64,000 nt of DNA. It comes from Flavobacteriales bacterium UBA952. Lineage in GTDB: Bacteria > Bacteroidota > Bacteroidia > Flavobacteriales_D > Crocinitomicaceae. The stretch lies in contig CAJJBU010000003.1 of assembly GCA_905182495.1 (NCBI GenBank), positions 186,001 through 250,000 of the forward strand. Direction: 5' to 3'. Shown here piece after piece: positions 44,649 through 52,998 of this stretch (within the stretch, counting starts at the first letter, position 1; each line of letters opens with the position of its first letter). The translations under genes and the position numbers were made by a program. The notes under the pieces are model-generated. The model was given only the letters and a program-made list of their open reading frames with translations. It was not told where the DNA came from and made no database searches.

Positions 44649-47027
44649 CTATTTTAATAAATTGATATGGCCAGTATACAGTTCCTTGTCAATTTTGTCC
44701 TCAGGAAGGACTTTTAATTTCCATACATAGGTTCCGGTTTGCACTTTTTGACCCCGATAGGTACCATCCCATTCAAAGTCTAGATCCGTCGAGGTAAATA
44801 TGAGTTGACCCCAACGATTGAATATCTCGATCTCTATTTCTTTCACTCCTATAAAACTAGCCGAAAACACTTCATTTAATCGATCTCCATCAGGCATAAA
44901 GGTGTTGGGTACATAGACATAATACTCTTTGAAAATTTGTATTGGTATAGTTATACTGTCTATACAACCTTTGGAATCCGTAGAAATAAGTGTTACCTGA
45001 TAAATTCCTGGCTCACTGTAGATATGACTTGGATGAATATCCTCTGAATATCCACCATCCCCAAAAAACCATTCATAAACAAAACCATTTGAGGTAAGGT
45101 TTTGAAAAGAAACAGGAAGGTTCTCAACGACTGGATCACTAATCACCGTGAAGTTGGCATCAGGTTTTACCACCACTACTTGAATTGAGGCATTTACGGA
45201 AAACGTCTGGCAGTCATCTGAAACTTGAACCTGATAATTAGAAGTTGAAAAAGGCTGTACCCATATTTCAGATGTCGTTTCCTGGCTATGCGGCCAATAA
45301 TAAGCATAATTACCAAACCCTCCTGAAGCAGAGACTTGAATGAGGGTTGAATCCCCAGGGCATATAGAAACGGAGGGACTCGTGCTAACCATTAAAGGAG
45401 GACTTGTGACTACATAAAAAATAGTGTCGGCTATATTACTGCCACATTCGTCATTCACATTTATGATAAAATAAGTAGATGACATGGGAGAAATACTTAA
45501 AGAATCGATTAAAGAAATCACCTGACCAGAGGCGTTTGTCCAAGTATAAATGTAATTTCCAGTACCCCCAAAGGCTTCCACGTTTAATGTTTGTGCTACA
45601 TTAGGACAAATCTCAATAATATCATCTGTTGTTACAATGGAAATAGGCTGGTATTCAGGAACTGTTACCAATACCGTATCATAGGCCACTTGATTGAGAC
45701 AATCGTCGACGACCTCGATAAAGTACTCTCCCGTTTCTGTTGGGGAAACACTTATTGTATTTTCAGTAGAATTTGTGCTCCACAAATAGCTGTAAGGAGC
45801 GAGTCCACCTGTAACCGTTGCCGTTAGTTGTACATTATCCCCTGGGCATGCGACTTCTGGATTGTTAATCTGTACTTCGACATCCTGAATGTCTTGTAAA
45901 AATAATTCGATAGAAACCGGGGTGATGTTTCCACACGGATCCTCTAATGGAAAGTCTAAGACAATATTCTCTAAGCCCTCTATGGTGCCGTCTAGAAGGA
46001 CATTAATGGTAAAAGACACCTGTGACTCTCCTGGGTTAAAAGTAATTGAACTAGGGACCCCGGTGTAATCTACGCCATTCGTAGCCGAGCCCGATATAAT
46101 TAAAGGCACAGTTAGGGCGTTATTTAAATTGGTTTCTCTTTCTAGAGTAACAGTGGCCGTGACGCATCCCTCTGCGATCCAATCTGGGTTGACAAAAAGC
46201 TCATCTGAGATTGTATAGGTAATCTCCACAGGGGTCGGGGAAGACAGGCTATTTGCCTCTAGAAATATTCCTGAATCCCATTGGCCATCTCCTACATCAG
46301 CAATTGCCAGAATAAGGTGATATGTTGCCCCACATTGAACCTGAGAAACGGCTTTCAAGACTTTAGTGAAGCCATCATACTGTATATACTGATCTGAGGT
46401 ATTCCAAGGAGCAGAATTCCCATCTCCATTAGCGATAAAATATTGAGAATTGGTGATCGTATTCACATTGTTTATTGAAACAACCCCTGCACCATTGGGA
46501 AGCTGTGCAATGTTTTGATAACCCGCGATTCCTGGTCCAGAGATGAAAAACCCAAAAACATCATTATAAGTGGAGCTCTGCGGCGGTGCAAATTCAGGAT
46601 ATTCATCAGAGCCAAAAACATAATTAAAGTTAACAGTATCTGAATAGGGGATAAAGTCGAATTCCAGGACCGATGCATTATAGGTGGGCTCACCGCTAAG
46701 AATATTCGAAAGTAGCGCAGAGCCTCCATATCCGTTGTCTGCTCCACAACCCGCTTGGTTGTTTGGCCCTTGAGGTCCATTGCCATTATCAATAACAGTT
46801 CCCGTGGTCAGAACGATTCCTTCTGTTATTCCGAGGTTCGTACCGGTGGCTTGAAAAGAACCAATAGATGCGGGACTCCCGTTGTATGTAATATTGGAAA
46901 CTGTAACCCCTGGGCCTAACAAGACATTTTGCACCAATCCTAGTGGAGAAACTCCCGTACCGGTAACCAGTTGAGAATAAGAAGTGCTCAAAGAAAGCAC
47001 AAATACTATAGTTAAAAATTTATTCAC
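44649..47027 (-). CDS. choice-of-anchor L / PKD protein with gliding-motility-type T9SS C-terminus
   Basis: Large secreted protein. I place the start at GTG 47027, because it yields MNKFLTIVFVLSLSTSYSQ, a normal signal peptide; the longer frame to 47120 runs into the upstream gene. Order of domains: choice-of-anchor L (~25-230, VLEFDFIPYSDTVNFNYVFGSDEY), Calx-beta-like (~260-370), three Ig-like repeats with SISPMSSTYF- and SVSPTETGEYF-type motifs, a PKD domain (FFGDGGYSEDIHPSHIY), and the type B sorting domain (TFMPDGDRLNEVF...FNRWGQLIF...GTYVWKL). Adhesion or matrix role inferred. Confidence 0.85.
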   Translation of the reverse strand: MNKFLTIVFVLSLSTSYSQLVTGTGVSPLGLVQNVLLGPGVTVSNITYNGSPASIGSFQATGTNLGITEGIVLTTGTVIDNGNGPQGPNNQAGCGADNGYGGSALLSNILSGEPTYNASVLEFDFIPYSDTVNFNYVFGSDEYPEFAPPQSSTYNDVFGFFISGPGIAGYQNIAQLPNGAGVVSINNVNTITNSQYFIANGDGNSAPWNTSDQYIQYDGFTKVLKAVSQVQCGATYHLILAIADVGDGQWDSGIFLEANSLSSPTPVEITYTISDELFVNPDWIAEGCVTATVTLERETNLNNALTVPLIISGSATNGVDYTGVPSSITFNPGESQVSFTINVLLDGTIEGLENIVLDFPLEDPCGNITPVSIELFLQDIQDVEVQINNPEVACPGDNVQLTATVTGGLAPYSYLWSTNSTENTISVSPTETGEYFIEVVDDCLNQVAYDTVLVTVPEYQPISIVTTDDIIEICPNVAQTLNVEAFGGTGNYIYTWTNASGQVISLIDSLSISPMSSTYFIINVNDECGSNIADTIFYVVTSPPLMVSTSPSVSICPGDSTLIQVSASGGFGNYAYYWPHSQETTSEIWVQPFSTSNYQVQVSDDCQTFSVNASIQVVVVKPDANFTVISDPVVENLPVSFQNLTSNGFVYEWFFGDGGYSEDIHPSHIYSEPGIYQVTLISTDSKGCIDSITIPIQIFKEYYVYVPNTFMPDGDRLNEVFSASFIGVKEIEIEIFNRWGQLIFTSTDLDFEWDGTYRGQKVQTGTYVWKLKVLPEDKIDKELYTGHINLLK

Positions 47028-47050
47028 GTTATATACTACGTATATAACGT
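47026..47050 (-). promoter_or_regulatory. perfect 10-bp inverted repeat abutting a GTG start
   Basis: ACGTTATATA (47026-47035), a 5-nt loop and TATATAACGT (47041-47050) pair perfectly. On the minus strand the second arm runs into the GTG start (47027-47025), sharing two bases with it. As RNA the hairpin would occlude initiation; as DNA it could be an operator. Confidence 0.55.
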
Positions 47051-47082
47051 AAAATCTCCAAAAACGTTGTGGGTCAGCGGCT

Positions 47083-47493
47083 TTATTTTTTGATTGAATC
47101 AAATAATGGTTTAAATGCAACCCAACTCAAGAAAGGGAAATAATGCATGGGCATAGCGTAACCATAAATGGTAAACTGAATCTCTTCATGTAAATTATAA
47201 ACTGAAAAAATTCCAAAAGAAGTTAAAATAGAAAGACCAGCAAACAGAAAATAAAACAGGAAAATACCCCATTTCGAATTGACCTTCTGAGCGAGATAAA
47301 ATCCTGCGGAGGCCAATATACATCCGACAATAGGCGCAATAAAAAGATGTAACATTGGAATAGCCTCACGTAAAGACTGAAGCTGCTCACCTTCAATGAC
47401 AGTTGCCTTTTCGTAAGCTAGTGCGTAGCCTATGGTAACAATGGCTGCAAAAATACCTGCAGCCAAGGGATGTATCATTTGTTTTTTTAACAT
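47083..47493 (-). CDS. four-helix integral membrane protein, unknown function
   Basis: A 136-residue protein with four hydrophobic helices (~10-27, ~47-66, ~75-95, ~112-127). A few polar or charged residues (MLHLF, YAMPMHYFPF) sit between helices and could bind a ligand or haem, but no family is recognised. The ATG overlaps the stop of the second YceI gene by 1 bp, so it is co-translated with the YceI pair. Confidence 0.65.
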   Translation of the reverse strand: MLKKQMIHPLAAGIFAAIVTIGYALAYEKATVIEGEQLQSLREAIPMLHLFIAPIVGCILASAGFYLAQKVNSKWGIFLFYFLFAGLSILTSFGIFSVYNLHEEIQFTIYGYAMPMHYFPFLSWVAFKPLFDSIKK

Positions 47494-48008
47494 TATTGTT
47501 TTTTAATGGTTATCGCGGCTATGATTTTTATAGAATTTGATACTTTACTTTTGGGTCCCATGTTATAATCTAGTCGATTGACACTGAATTTAGTTTTATA
47601 TACATGATGGATTTCATTGCTTGTAATTGTCAAAGGAAGCGTAACTTCTTTACCAATCCCATAGATCATCAATGTTCCTTTTGCAAATATACCTTCTTCA
47701 TTTTGAAAAATCTCAGATGACTTAAAATCAATATTAGGGTGCTTTTCGGCATGGAACCAGTCAGCGCTTTTGGCGTGCTTATTTTGAATCCCATTCCCCG
47801 TATTAATCGATGCTACGTCAATTGATAAATCTAAAGAAGAAGGAGTAACATCGTCAAATGTTGTCACTGTCCCTTTCATCTCTTTAAAAACTCCAGAAGC
47901 TTCTTTACTGAAAAAAGCGACTTTATAGGTATCGACTGTACTCGTGTCCTGTGCACCGGCGACTCCTGAAAACAGAATAATTGCCAATAATATGGTTAAG
48001 TTTTTCAT
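47493..48008 (-). CDS. YceI family periplasmic lipid-binding protein (2)
   Basis: Signal peptide (ending GAQ, ~20), then a YceI lipocalin-like barrel of 171 residues with the family features IDVASINTGN, HAEKHPNIDFKS and a late VNRLDYN. YceI-like proteins bind isoprenoid or other lipids in the periplasm. It is a diverged paralogue of the preceding gene (5 bp apart) and overlaps the downstream membrane protein gene by 1 bp. Confidence 0.9.
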   Translation of the reverse strand: MKNLTILLAIILFSGVAGAQDTSTVDTYKVAFFSKEASGVFKEMKGTVTTFDDVTPSSLDLSIDVASINTGNGIQNKHAKSADWFHAEKHPNIDFKSSEIFQNEEGIFAKGTLMIYGIGKEVTLPLTITSNEIHHVYKTKFSVNRLDYNMGPKSKVSNSIKIIAAITIKKQ

Positions 48009-48013
48009 AGTTA

Positions 48014-48586
48014 CTATTTTACGATTTCGATTTCTGCATTTAATTTGATTTCATCTGCAACAACGGATATAGGCATATCATTTCCAATAAGAAAATCAGA
48101 TCTTTTAAAGGTAGTGGAAAAATACAATCCTGCCAACTCATTGCCCTTTCGTGTTTTAGAGGTGCCGTTATGTGTCATAGAGAGGGTGATTTCTTTGGTA
48201 ACACCATGCAGTGATAAATCACCTAAAACAGAATAGGTAAGGTCTTCATTCTTTGTGACCTTTTTACTTTTAAAAGTGATTTCAGGATGCTTTTCTGCAT
48301 CGAAGAAATCAGCGCTTCGCAGGTGTTCATCTCTCGACTTATTTGCCGTATTGATGGAGGCCGTCTTAATGACCATCGTAATTTGAGCGTTTTCAAAATT
48401 ATCAGTTGCTGAAATAACACTCAGTTCGAAATCTCTAAAATCTCCAACTGTATATGAAATAGCTTTGTGCTTTACTTTGAAACCAAGGTTCGAATGGGCC
48501 ACATCGGCAGACCAAAGAGGAGATGGAAGCTCTTGACTAAAGAGTACGGATGTTATAAGTGTGAATGCGATTAATAAAGTTTTCAT
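48014..48586 (-). CDS. YceI family periplasmic lipid-binding protein (1)
   Basis: 190 residues with a signal peptide (~1-18), the typical YceI opening (WSADVAHSNLGFKVKH), TASINTANKSRDEHLRSADFFDAEKHPEITFKS and a final LNAEIEIVK strand. It is the first gene of a three-gene unit (YceI, YceI, membrane protein). A TAATTTTG box at 48623-48616 lies 30 nt upstream. Confidence 0.92.
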   Translation of the reverse strand: MKTLLIAFTLITSVLFSQELPSPLWSADVAHSNLGFKVKHKAISYTVGDFRDFELSVISATDNFENAQITMVIKTASINTANKSRDEHLRSADFFDAEKHPEITFKSKKVTKNEDLTYSVLGDLSLHGVTKEITLSMTHNGTSKTRKGNELAGLYFSTTFKRSDFLIGNDMPISVVADEIKLNAEIEIVK

Positions 48587-48615
48587 TGTTTTTTAGTTTA
48601 GGTTTTTAAGTTGAT

Positions 48616-48623
48616 CAAAATTA
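48616..48623 (-). promoter_or_regulatory. predicted -7 box (TAATTTTG) for the YceI operon
   Basis: A TAnnTTTG match on the minus strand, about 30 nt before the ATG. The -33 element is unclear. Confidence 0.35.
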
Positions 48624-48702
48624 ATTTATTTATCCAAAAGGGTTCTTAATCTAGATTAATAAATATAGTTTCCTTTTCTTGTTAGTCCATCATTCACGAA
48701 TC

Positions 48703-48762
48703 ATGCCAACATATGTTAAAACTTTGTTAACGGTTGTAATGAATCACCTGAACTTCCGTTAG
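48703..48762 (+). other. 19-codon small ORF in the YceI-cysS gap, possible leader or sRNA region
   Basis: The 320-bp gap between the divergent YceI and cysS genes contains ATG...TAG encoding MPTYVKTLLTVVMNHLNFR. It sits ~60 nt before a strong terminator that no annotated gene explains. A short plus-strand transcript from about 48650 to 48843 is therefore plausible, either coding a tiny peptide or acting as RNA. The rest of the gap is AT-rich with no other signal. Confidence 0.3.
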
Positions 48763-48820
48763 GAAGATAACGAGTCATAAAAGACGAGTTGTTTTCATAT
48801 TTAGTAGTTTAGGTTAGAAA

Positions 48821-48845
48821 AAGAGGGCGTTGCCCTCTTTTTTGT
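48821..48845 (+). terminator. orphan Rho-independent terminator
   Basis: AAGAGGGC, a short loop and GCCCTCTT followed by TTTTTT on the plus strand (a T-run also occurs on the minus side). No plus-strand gene lies upstream between 44635 and this site, and no minus-strand gene feeds into it. Confidence 0.75.
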
Positions 48846-48877
48846 TGTTAACAAGGCTTCGTTCTTAGTGGTTTTTC

Positions 48878-48885
48878 TAAATTTG
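48878..48885 (+). promoter_or_regulatory. predicted -7 box (TAAATTTG) for cysS
   Basis: A perfect TAnnTTTG match 21 nt before the cysS ATG and 32 nt after the orphan terminator, so cysS appears to have its own promoter. Confidence 0.5.
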
Positions 48886-48906
48886 CTGTAACTATTCGCT
48901 AAATAG

Positions 48907-50376
48907 ATGCCACAGAAAGACATACAATCTCTAAAAATATACAATACCCTATCTGGTTCAAAGGAGCCCTTTTCTCCGATCCATGAAGATTACATCGGGA
49001 TGTATGTTTGTGGGCCCACACTTTATAGTGAGCCACATATGGGTAATATGAGGACTTTTATCAATTTTGATTTAGTTTATAGATACCTGTTACATCTTGG
49101 ATTTAAAGTGAAGTATGTCAGAAACATTACGGATGCCGGACACGTTACAAATAGCGCTGGTCAACAGGAAGACAGTATTGGAAAAGCTGCTAGACTAGAA
49201 CAGCTACAGCCCTTAGAAATTGTTTACAAGTATAATGTTCGTTTCCAAAACCTTCAACAAATATACAACCTCTTGCCTCCCACTATTGAGCCTACGGCAA
49301 CAGGTCATATTCAAGAACAAATTGAAATCATTGAAAAAATAATGGCCAATGGTTACGCATATGAGGTAAATGGTTCCGTTTATTTCGATGTAAAAACATA
49401 CATGAAGTCCCATGATTATGGTGCGCTCAGTGGACGTAAGGTAGGTGAGCTCGAAAATGAAACACGTGAGCTCAATTCCCAAGGTGAAAAACGCTTCTTT
49501 GCTGATTTCGCGCTTTGGAAAAAAGCCAATGAAAAAGACATGCAGATCTGGAGGTCTCCATGGGGTGATGGAAATCCTGGTTGGCATATTGAATGTACCG
49601 CGATGAGTACAAAATATCTTGGAGATACCTTTGATATACATGGCGGAGGCTTAGACTTGAAATTCCCTCATCACGAGGATGAAATTGCACAAAGCTGTGG
49701 ATCGACTGGTCATGCCCCAGCCAAATTCTGGATGCACGCAAACATGCTAAATGTCAATGGTAAAAAGATGAGTAAGTCACTAGGTAATTTCTTTCTTCCA
49801 CAAGAGATTGTGGAGGGTACTACCTCATTATTCGACAAGGCATATACCCCTAATGTGCTTCGCTTTTTTATGATGCAGTCTCATTATAGAAGTACGCTGG
49901 ATTTAACCCAAGAAGCTTTGAATGCTTCTGAAAAAGGATTGGCAAGGTTGACCGAGGCGATTAAGACGCTTGAGAAAATATCGGCTTCAAACGAAAGCTC
50001 TTTTGATGTGGAATCCAGCGTGCGTGAATTCTATGATGCCATGAATGACGATTTTAATGCCCCGATTTTAATAGCCTCGCTTTTTGATGCTTCCAAAAAA
50101 ATAAATTCAATCCGAGACGGCAAAGAGACCATTACCGCAAAAGACAAGGAACTCCTCTTATCGGAAATGAAAGGTTTTATTTTAGATGTTTTAGGAATTA
50201 CGCTGGAAGGAACACAAAACGATAACCGTTTACAACCTGTTATGGATCTGGTTCTCGAGCTTCGTCAGCAAGCAAGATCTAATAAAGACTGGGGGACCTC
50301 TGATTTAATTCGTGATGGTCTAAAAAATGCTGGGATTATCGTAAAGGACGGGAAAGATTCTACAAGCTGGAAATAA
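48907..50376 (+). CDS. cysS: cysteinyl-tRNA synthetase
   Basis: Class I synthetase charging tRNA-Cys. The zinc/substrate cysteine CGPTLYSEPHMGNMR contains the HIGH-type motif (HMGN), with further Zn ligands in HIECTAMS and GGGLDLKFPHHEDE. The KMSKS loop is KKMSKSLGN (~284-292). 489 residues is normal. Standard housekeeping gene. Confidence 0.97.
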   Translation: MPQKDIQSLKIYNTLSGSKEPFSPIHEDYIGMYVCGPTLYSEPHMGNMRTFINFDLVYRYLLHLGFKVKYVRNITDAGHVTNSAGQQEDSIGKAARLEQLQPLEIVYKYNVRFQNLQQIYNLLPPTIEPTATGHIQEQIEIIEKIMANGYAYEVNGSVYFDVKTYMKSHDYGALSGRKVGELENETRELNSQGEKRFFADFALWKKANEKDMQIWRSPWGDGNPGWHIECTAMSTKYLGDTFDIHGGGLDLKFPHHEDEIAQSCGSTGHAPAKFWMHANMLNVNGKKMSKSLGNFFLPQEIVEGTTSLFDKAYTPNVLRFFMMQSHYRSTLDLTQEALNASEKGLARLTEAIKTLEKISASNESSFDVESSVREFYDAMNDDFNAPILIASLFDASKKINSIRDGKETITAKDKELLLSEMKGFILDVLGITLEGTQNDNRLQPVMDLVLELRQQARSNKDWGTSDLIRDGLKNAGIIVKDGKDSTSWK

Positions 50377-50513
50377 TACGGTTTTTACTTACTTTTACCG
50401 AGAATATCTCATTTCTAAAGAATAAACAGCCTTTTTTACTTCAAATAACCACTTTTTATCTGTTTTTTGTAATTATTCACTCTTTAAAATTTATGTTATC
50501 AAGTGTTTTTCTT

Positions 50514-50605
50514 TTTGATCGATTTTTGCTGATTTACAATCAAAACATATCCATTTTTCTTAAAAAGAAGCGTTTTTTCATACTTTATTCTAAAAATCGA
50601 TCAAA
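50514..50605. repeat. 14-bp perfect inverted repeat in the cysS-regulator gap
   Basis: TTTGATCGATTTTT (50514-50527) and AAAAATCGATCAAA (50592-50605) are exact reverse complements with a 64-bp spacer. The gap (50377-50645) lies between the convergent ends of cysS and the HTH-like gene and is otherwise plain AT-rich DNA. Confidence 0.65.
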
Positions 50606-50645
50606 TTGAGTTGGATTAACTTCCTGATGGAATAGACGATATACG

Positions 50646-51926
50646 CTACTCAAAATAATTGAGCAAAAACTCTTTATTAAAATGGCTATACTTAAGCTGT
50701 TTTACTTTTTGAAGGTAACTATTCAACACTCGTTTCCTACTGGCTTCATCAAGAACCAATTTGTAGGTAAGGATGAGTAAAAAAAGCTCATAAATGTCAA
50801 AGTAGCTTCTACCCCACCCTTTTTTATTTATATGAACTAGATTCTTTTTGGCTTTTTTAATCAAGCCGTTTTTGAGTTGAAAAATCATTTTAACAATTAA
50901 AACTTGTTGTAAATGCGATTCTTGATACAGCTTACCTCCTGCATGAGGTTCACTCTTCAATACGAATTCCATAAGCCCAAAATCTTTGAGGAGTAAGGAT
51001 GTGGTGATCACCTCAAAAATATAATCCATCTTATTTTCCAATGGCCCTTCTAATTTATTCTGCAGATCTTGAAGGATGCTGTCGTTGGATTTTTTCATCA
51101 ATGCGTTTTGAATCAAAAGCACACTGCACACACGAGAATATAAAATCGGATGGAGGCCGCCTTGAGGCTTCGTTTTGAATATCGCATTGGGTTTTCCCGT
51201 TAAAAAATTACTTAAGTAACTCAGGCATTGAAAAAATAAGGCATCCTTTTTCTTGAGGCGAACCTCTCCATTGGAAATAAATTCCATCAAGCGTAAATGG
51301 GTTGTATCAGTTGCATTTAAGGAGGAGTAATCAACAAAAATAAGGAAAACCATTTCTAGGAATATGTTATTCTCAGCTAGAGCAATGAGCGCTTCTTTAG
51401 GGATACTTATTTTTCGAAGGAGTAAGCCTACTGATCTACCAAATTGTATCCGCTCTGAATAGGACAAGTCAAGTAAATTTAGACCTTTACTCCTAGATGC
51501 TTCGTGCACAGCACTATAGTTCTTCGATAATAAAAGCTCACGAAAACAAACCGTCAACAACTCCATAAGCTGCGGTACTTTTTGTATTCTACAGGCAATC
51601 AAGAAATTCAAAAGGTTGGTCGTATTATCCTCAGCCAATCTGAAATAAAGTTCATTTTGAAGTTCCCAACTCACTTTTGAAGGGTCCCCTGAAGCGAAGG
51701 AGAAATAATTCGTAAAGCCGACGAATGAACTAAGCACATTCAACGTTTGAATGGAGGGCTGGTGGTTTGCCGTTTTATCCACATTAAAAAACCTCCGAAA
51801 AGTATTATAACTTATCTGTTTATGTTGCTGCTCAAATATTAAATCAGAGAGCAACTGACAATCTCCTCTCGAAACAATTTTTCTTCCAAGTTTGAGCTCG
51901 ACCTCCTCTTTAAGCCTCTCTTCCAT
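50646..51926 (-). CDS. lineage-specific regulator candidate with N-terminal HTH-like motif and helical body
   Basis: 426 residues, cytoplasmic. Residues ~1-75 (LKLGRKIVSRGDCQLLSDLIFEQ, then ISYNTFRRFFNVD and PSIQTLNVLSSFVGF) match a pattern I recall in expanded Flavobacteriales protein sets and look like a helix-turn-helix DNA-binding unit. The rest is Leu-rich helical sequence, possibly TPR-like. It is divergent from the lipoprotein genes, with 70 bp between starts, so it may regulate them. Neither DNA binding nor the target is proven. Confidence 0.6.
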   Translation of the reverse strand: MEERLKEEVELKLGRKIVSRGDCQLLSDLIFEQQHKQISYNTFRRFFNVDKTANHQPSIQTLNVLSSFVGFTNYFSFASGDPSKVSWELQNELYFRLAEDNTTNLLNFLIACRIQKVPQLMELLTVCFRELLLSKNYSAVHEASRSKGLNLLDLSYSERIQFGRSVGLLLRKISIPKEALIALAENNIFLEMVFLIFVDYSSLNATDTTHLRLMEFISNGEVRLKKKDALFFQCLSYLSNFLTGKPNAIFKTKPQGGLHPILYSRVCSVLLIQNALMKKSNDSILQDLQNKLEGPLENKMDYIFEVITTSLLLKDFGLMEFVLKSEPHAGGKLYQESHLQQVLIVKMIFQLKNGLIKKAKKNLVHINKKGWGRSYFDIYELFLLILTYKLVLDEASRKRVLNSYLQKVKQLKYSHFNKEFLLNYFE

Positions 51927-51972
51927 GTCCTAAATGTATCTAAAATGTATCAAATAAAAGTGTTGTGTCACA

Positions 51973-51980
51973 TATATTTG
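51973..51980 (+). promoter_or_regulatory. predicted -7 box (TATATTTG) for the first small lipoprotein
   Basis: A perfect TAnnTTTG match in the 70-bp gap between the regulator and the first lipoprotein gene, 16 nt before the ATG at 51997. Confidence 0.5.
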
Positions 51981-51996
51981 CTGTGAATTATAAAAA

Positions 51997-52383
51997 ATGA
52001 AAAAAATGAAAAAATTAGTAATGGTATTTGCACTAGGTGCAATGTTAGGATCTTGCGGTGGCGATGCTGCTGAAATTGATGTGAAGTCTTTAGACTCTGC
52101 TTGTGCGTGTGCTGAGGCAAACATTGAAGTTTTAACTGAAGCCAAAGATCTTTACGAACTTGGCCAAAAGGAAGGAGAGAATTGGGATGAAGAGAAAGGT
52201 AAAGAAATGAATGAAAAAATGCAATCTTTGGAGAAAAAGTATGCTGAAATCATGACGAAAATGATGGAAGTCAAAAAAGAGGGAGAAGATTGTCCTGATA
52301 CAGGTGAGAAGTTGATGAAGCTTTTAACGACAATGAATGAAAAACGTGGAGTTGATTTTGAAATTCCAACAATATTTCAATAA
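51997..52383 (+). CDS. small Cys-motif lipoprotein, paralogue 1 of 3
   Basis: 128 residues with a lipoprotein signal (LVMVFALGAMLGSC). After a short linker comes LDSACACAEANIEV, followed by a highly charged helical stretch and another Cys (DCPDTGEK). The signal sequence DNA is nearly identical to that of the next two genes. The start may be 51997 or the ATG at 52006, which aligns with the paralogues. The mature domain could form disulfides or bind metal. Function not recognised. A terminator follows at once. Confidence 0.72.
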   Translation: MKKMKKLVMVFALGAMLGSCGGDAAEIDVKSLDSACACAEANIEVLTEAKDLYELGQKEGENWDEEKGKEMNEKMQSLEKKYAEIMTKMMEVKKEGEDCPDTGEKLMKLLTTMNEKRGVDFEIPTIFQ

Positions 52384-52403
52384 GTAAAATTTAGCGTTAA
52401 ATG

Positions 52404-52428
52404 AAACCCGTCAAATGACGGGTTTTTT
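52404..52428 (+). terminator. terminator after small lipoprotein 1
   Basis: AACCCGTCA, AA and TGACGGGTT form a 9-bp stem followed by TTTT, 20 bp after the stop codon. Confidence 0.85.
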
Positions 52429-52439
52429 GAGAAGTGTAG

Positions 52440-52501
52440 TTAAACGAAACACAAACAACAGTGCAACGTAAATTGTACCAGAAAAACTTAAAACAATAAT
52501 T
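52440..52501 (+). promoter_or_regulatory. duplicated upstream element of small lipoprotein 2
   Basis: The 62 bp before the ATG start TTAAACGAAACA and end AAAACAATAATT. They match the 62 bp before the third lipoprotein (52937-52998) at about 50 of 62 positions, with no gap. The segment likely holds the promoter and 5' UTR, copied together with the gene. Confidence 0.6.
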
Positions 52502-52846
52502 ATGAAAAAATTAGTAATGGTATTTGCACTAGGTGCAATGTTAGGATCTTGTGGCGGTGCGGCGAGTATTGATGTAGACTCTTTAGACAGTCCTTGCGCA
52601 TGCGCAGAGGCTACGGTAACCGTTGTAGACGAATCTATTGACATGTTAAAAGATTTTAAAGATATAGAAGACCCTTCAGACGAAGTGAGATTAGAATTTG
52701 TAGAAGATTACAAACCTATTCAGGCTAAAATGGAAGAAATTCAAGAAAAATGTAAAGGAGATCTGGCTATTGAAAAAGCAGACAAAGACTGTGATGCAGC
52801 CAAAGAAGCCGCAGATAAATTGGCAGAAATGATGAAAATGATGTAA
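52502..52846 (+). CDS. small Cys-motif lipoprotein, paralogue 2 of 3
   Basis: 114 residues. Signal LVMVFALGAMLGSC, then LDSPCACAEATVTV, a charged helical body and two further cysteines (KCKGD, DCDAAKEA). It is between its two paralogues, separated from each by its own terminator, and carries a duplicated upstream element. It ends in MMKMM. Confidence 0.75.
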   Translation: MKKLVMVFALGAMLGSCGGAASIDVDSLDSPCACAEATVTVVDESIDMLKDFKDIEDPSDEVRLEFVEDYKPIQAKMEEIQEKCKGDLAIEKADKDCDAAKEAADKLAEMMKMM

Positions 52847-52870
52847 TCATTTTTTCAAATTAATAGAACA

Positions 52871-52897
52871 AGCCCATCTTCGCATGGGCTTTTTTTA
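52871..52897 (+). terminator. terminator after small lipoprotein 2
   Basis: AGCCCAT, a 6-nt loop and ATGGGCT followed by TTTTTT. Confidence 0.85.
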
Positions 52898-52936
52898 TTT
52901 CATTATTTCTCGAAAAAACCATACCCAAAACGTTTA

Positions 52937-52998
52937 TTAAACGAAACAAAAATAACGGTGCAGGGTAAAGTATTATAGAATAACTCAAAACAATAATT
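52937..52998 (+). promoter_or_regulatory. duplicated upstream element of small lipoprotein 3
   Basis: The counterpart of 52440-52501, of the same length and ending in the same AAAACAATAATT before the ATG. The two copies share an AAACGAAACA block near the start and GTAAA in the middle, likely promoter parts. Confidence 0.6.

Noticed and set aside
50493..50609. Plus-strand 38-codon ORF (MLSSVFLFDRF...)
   Set aside because: It overlaps the inverted repeat in an AT-rich gap and consists of Phe, Leu, Lys and Ile; it looks like chance.
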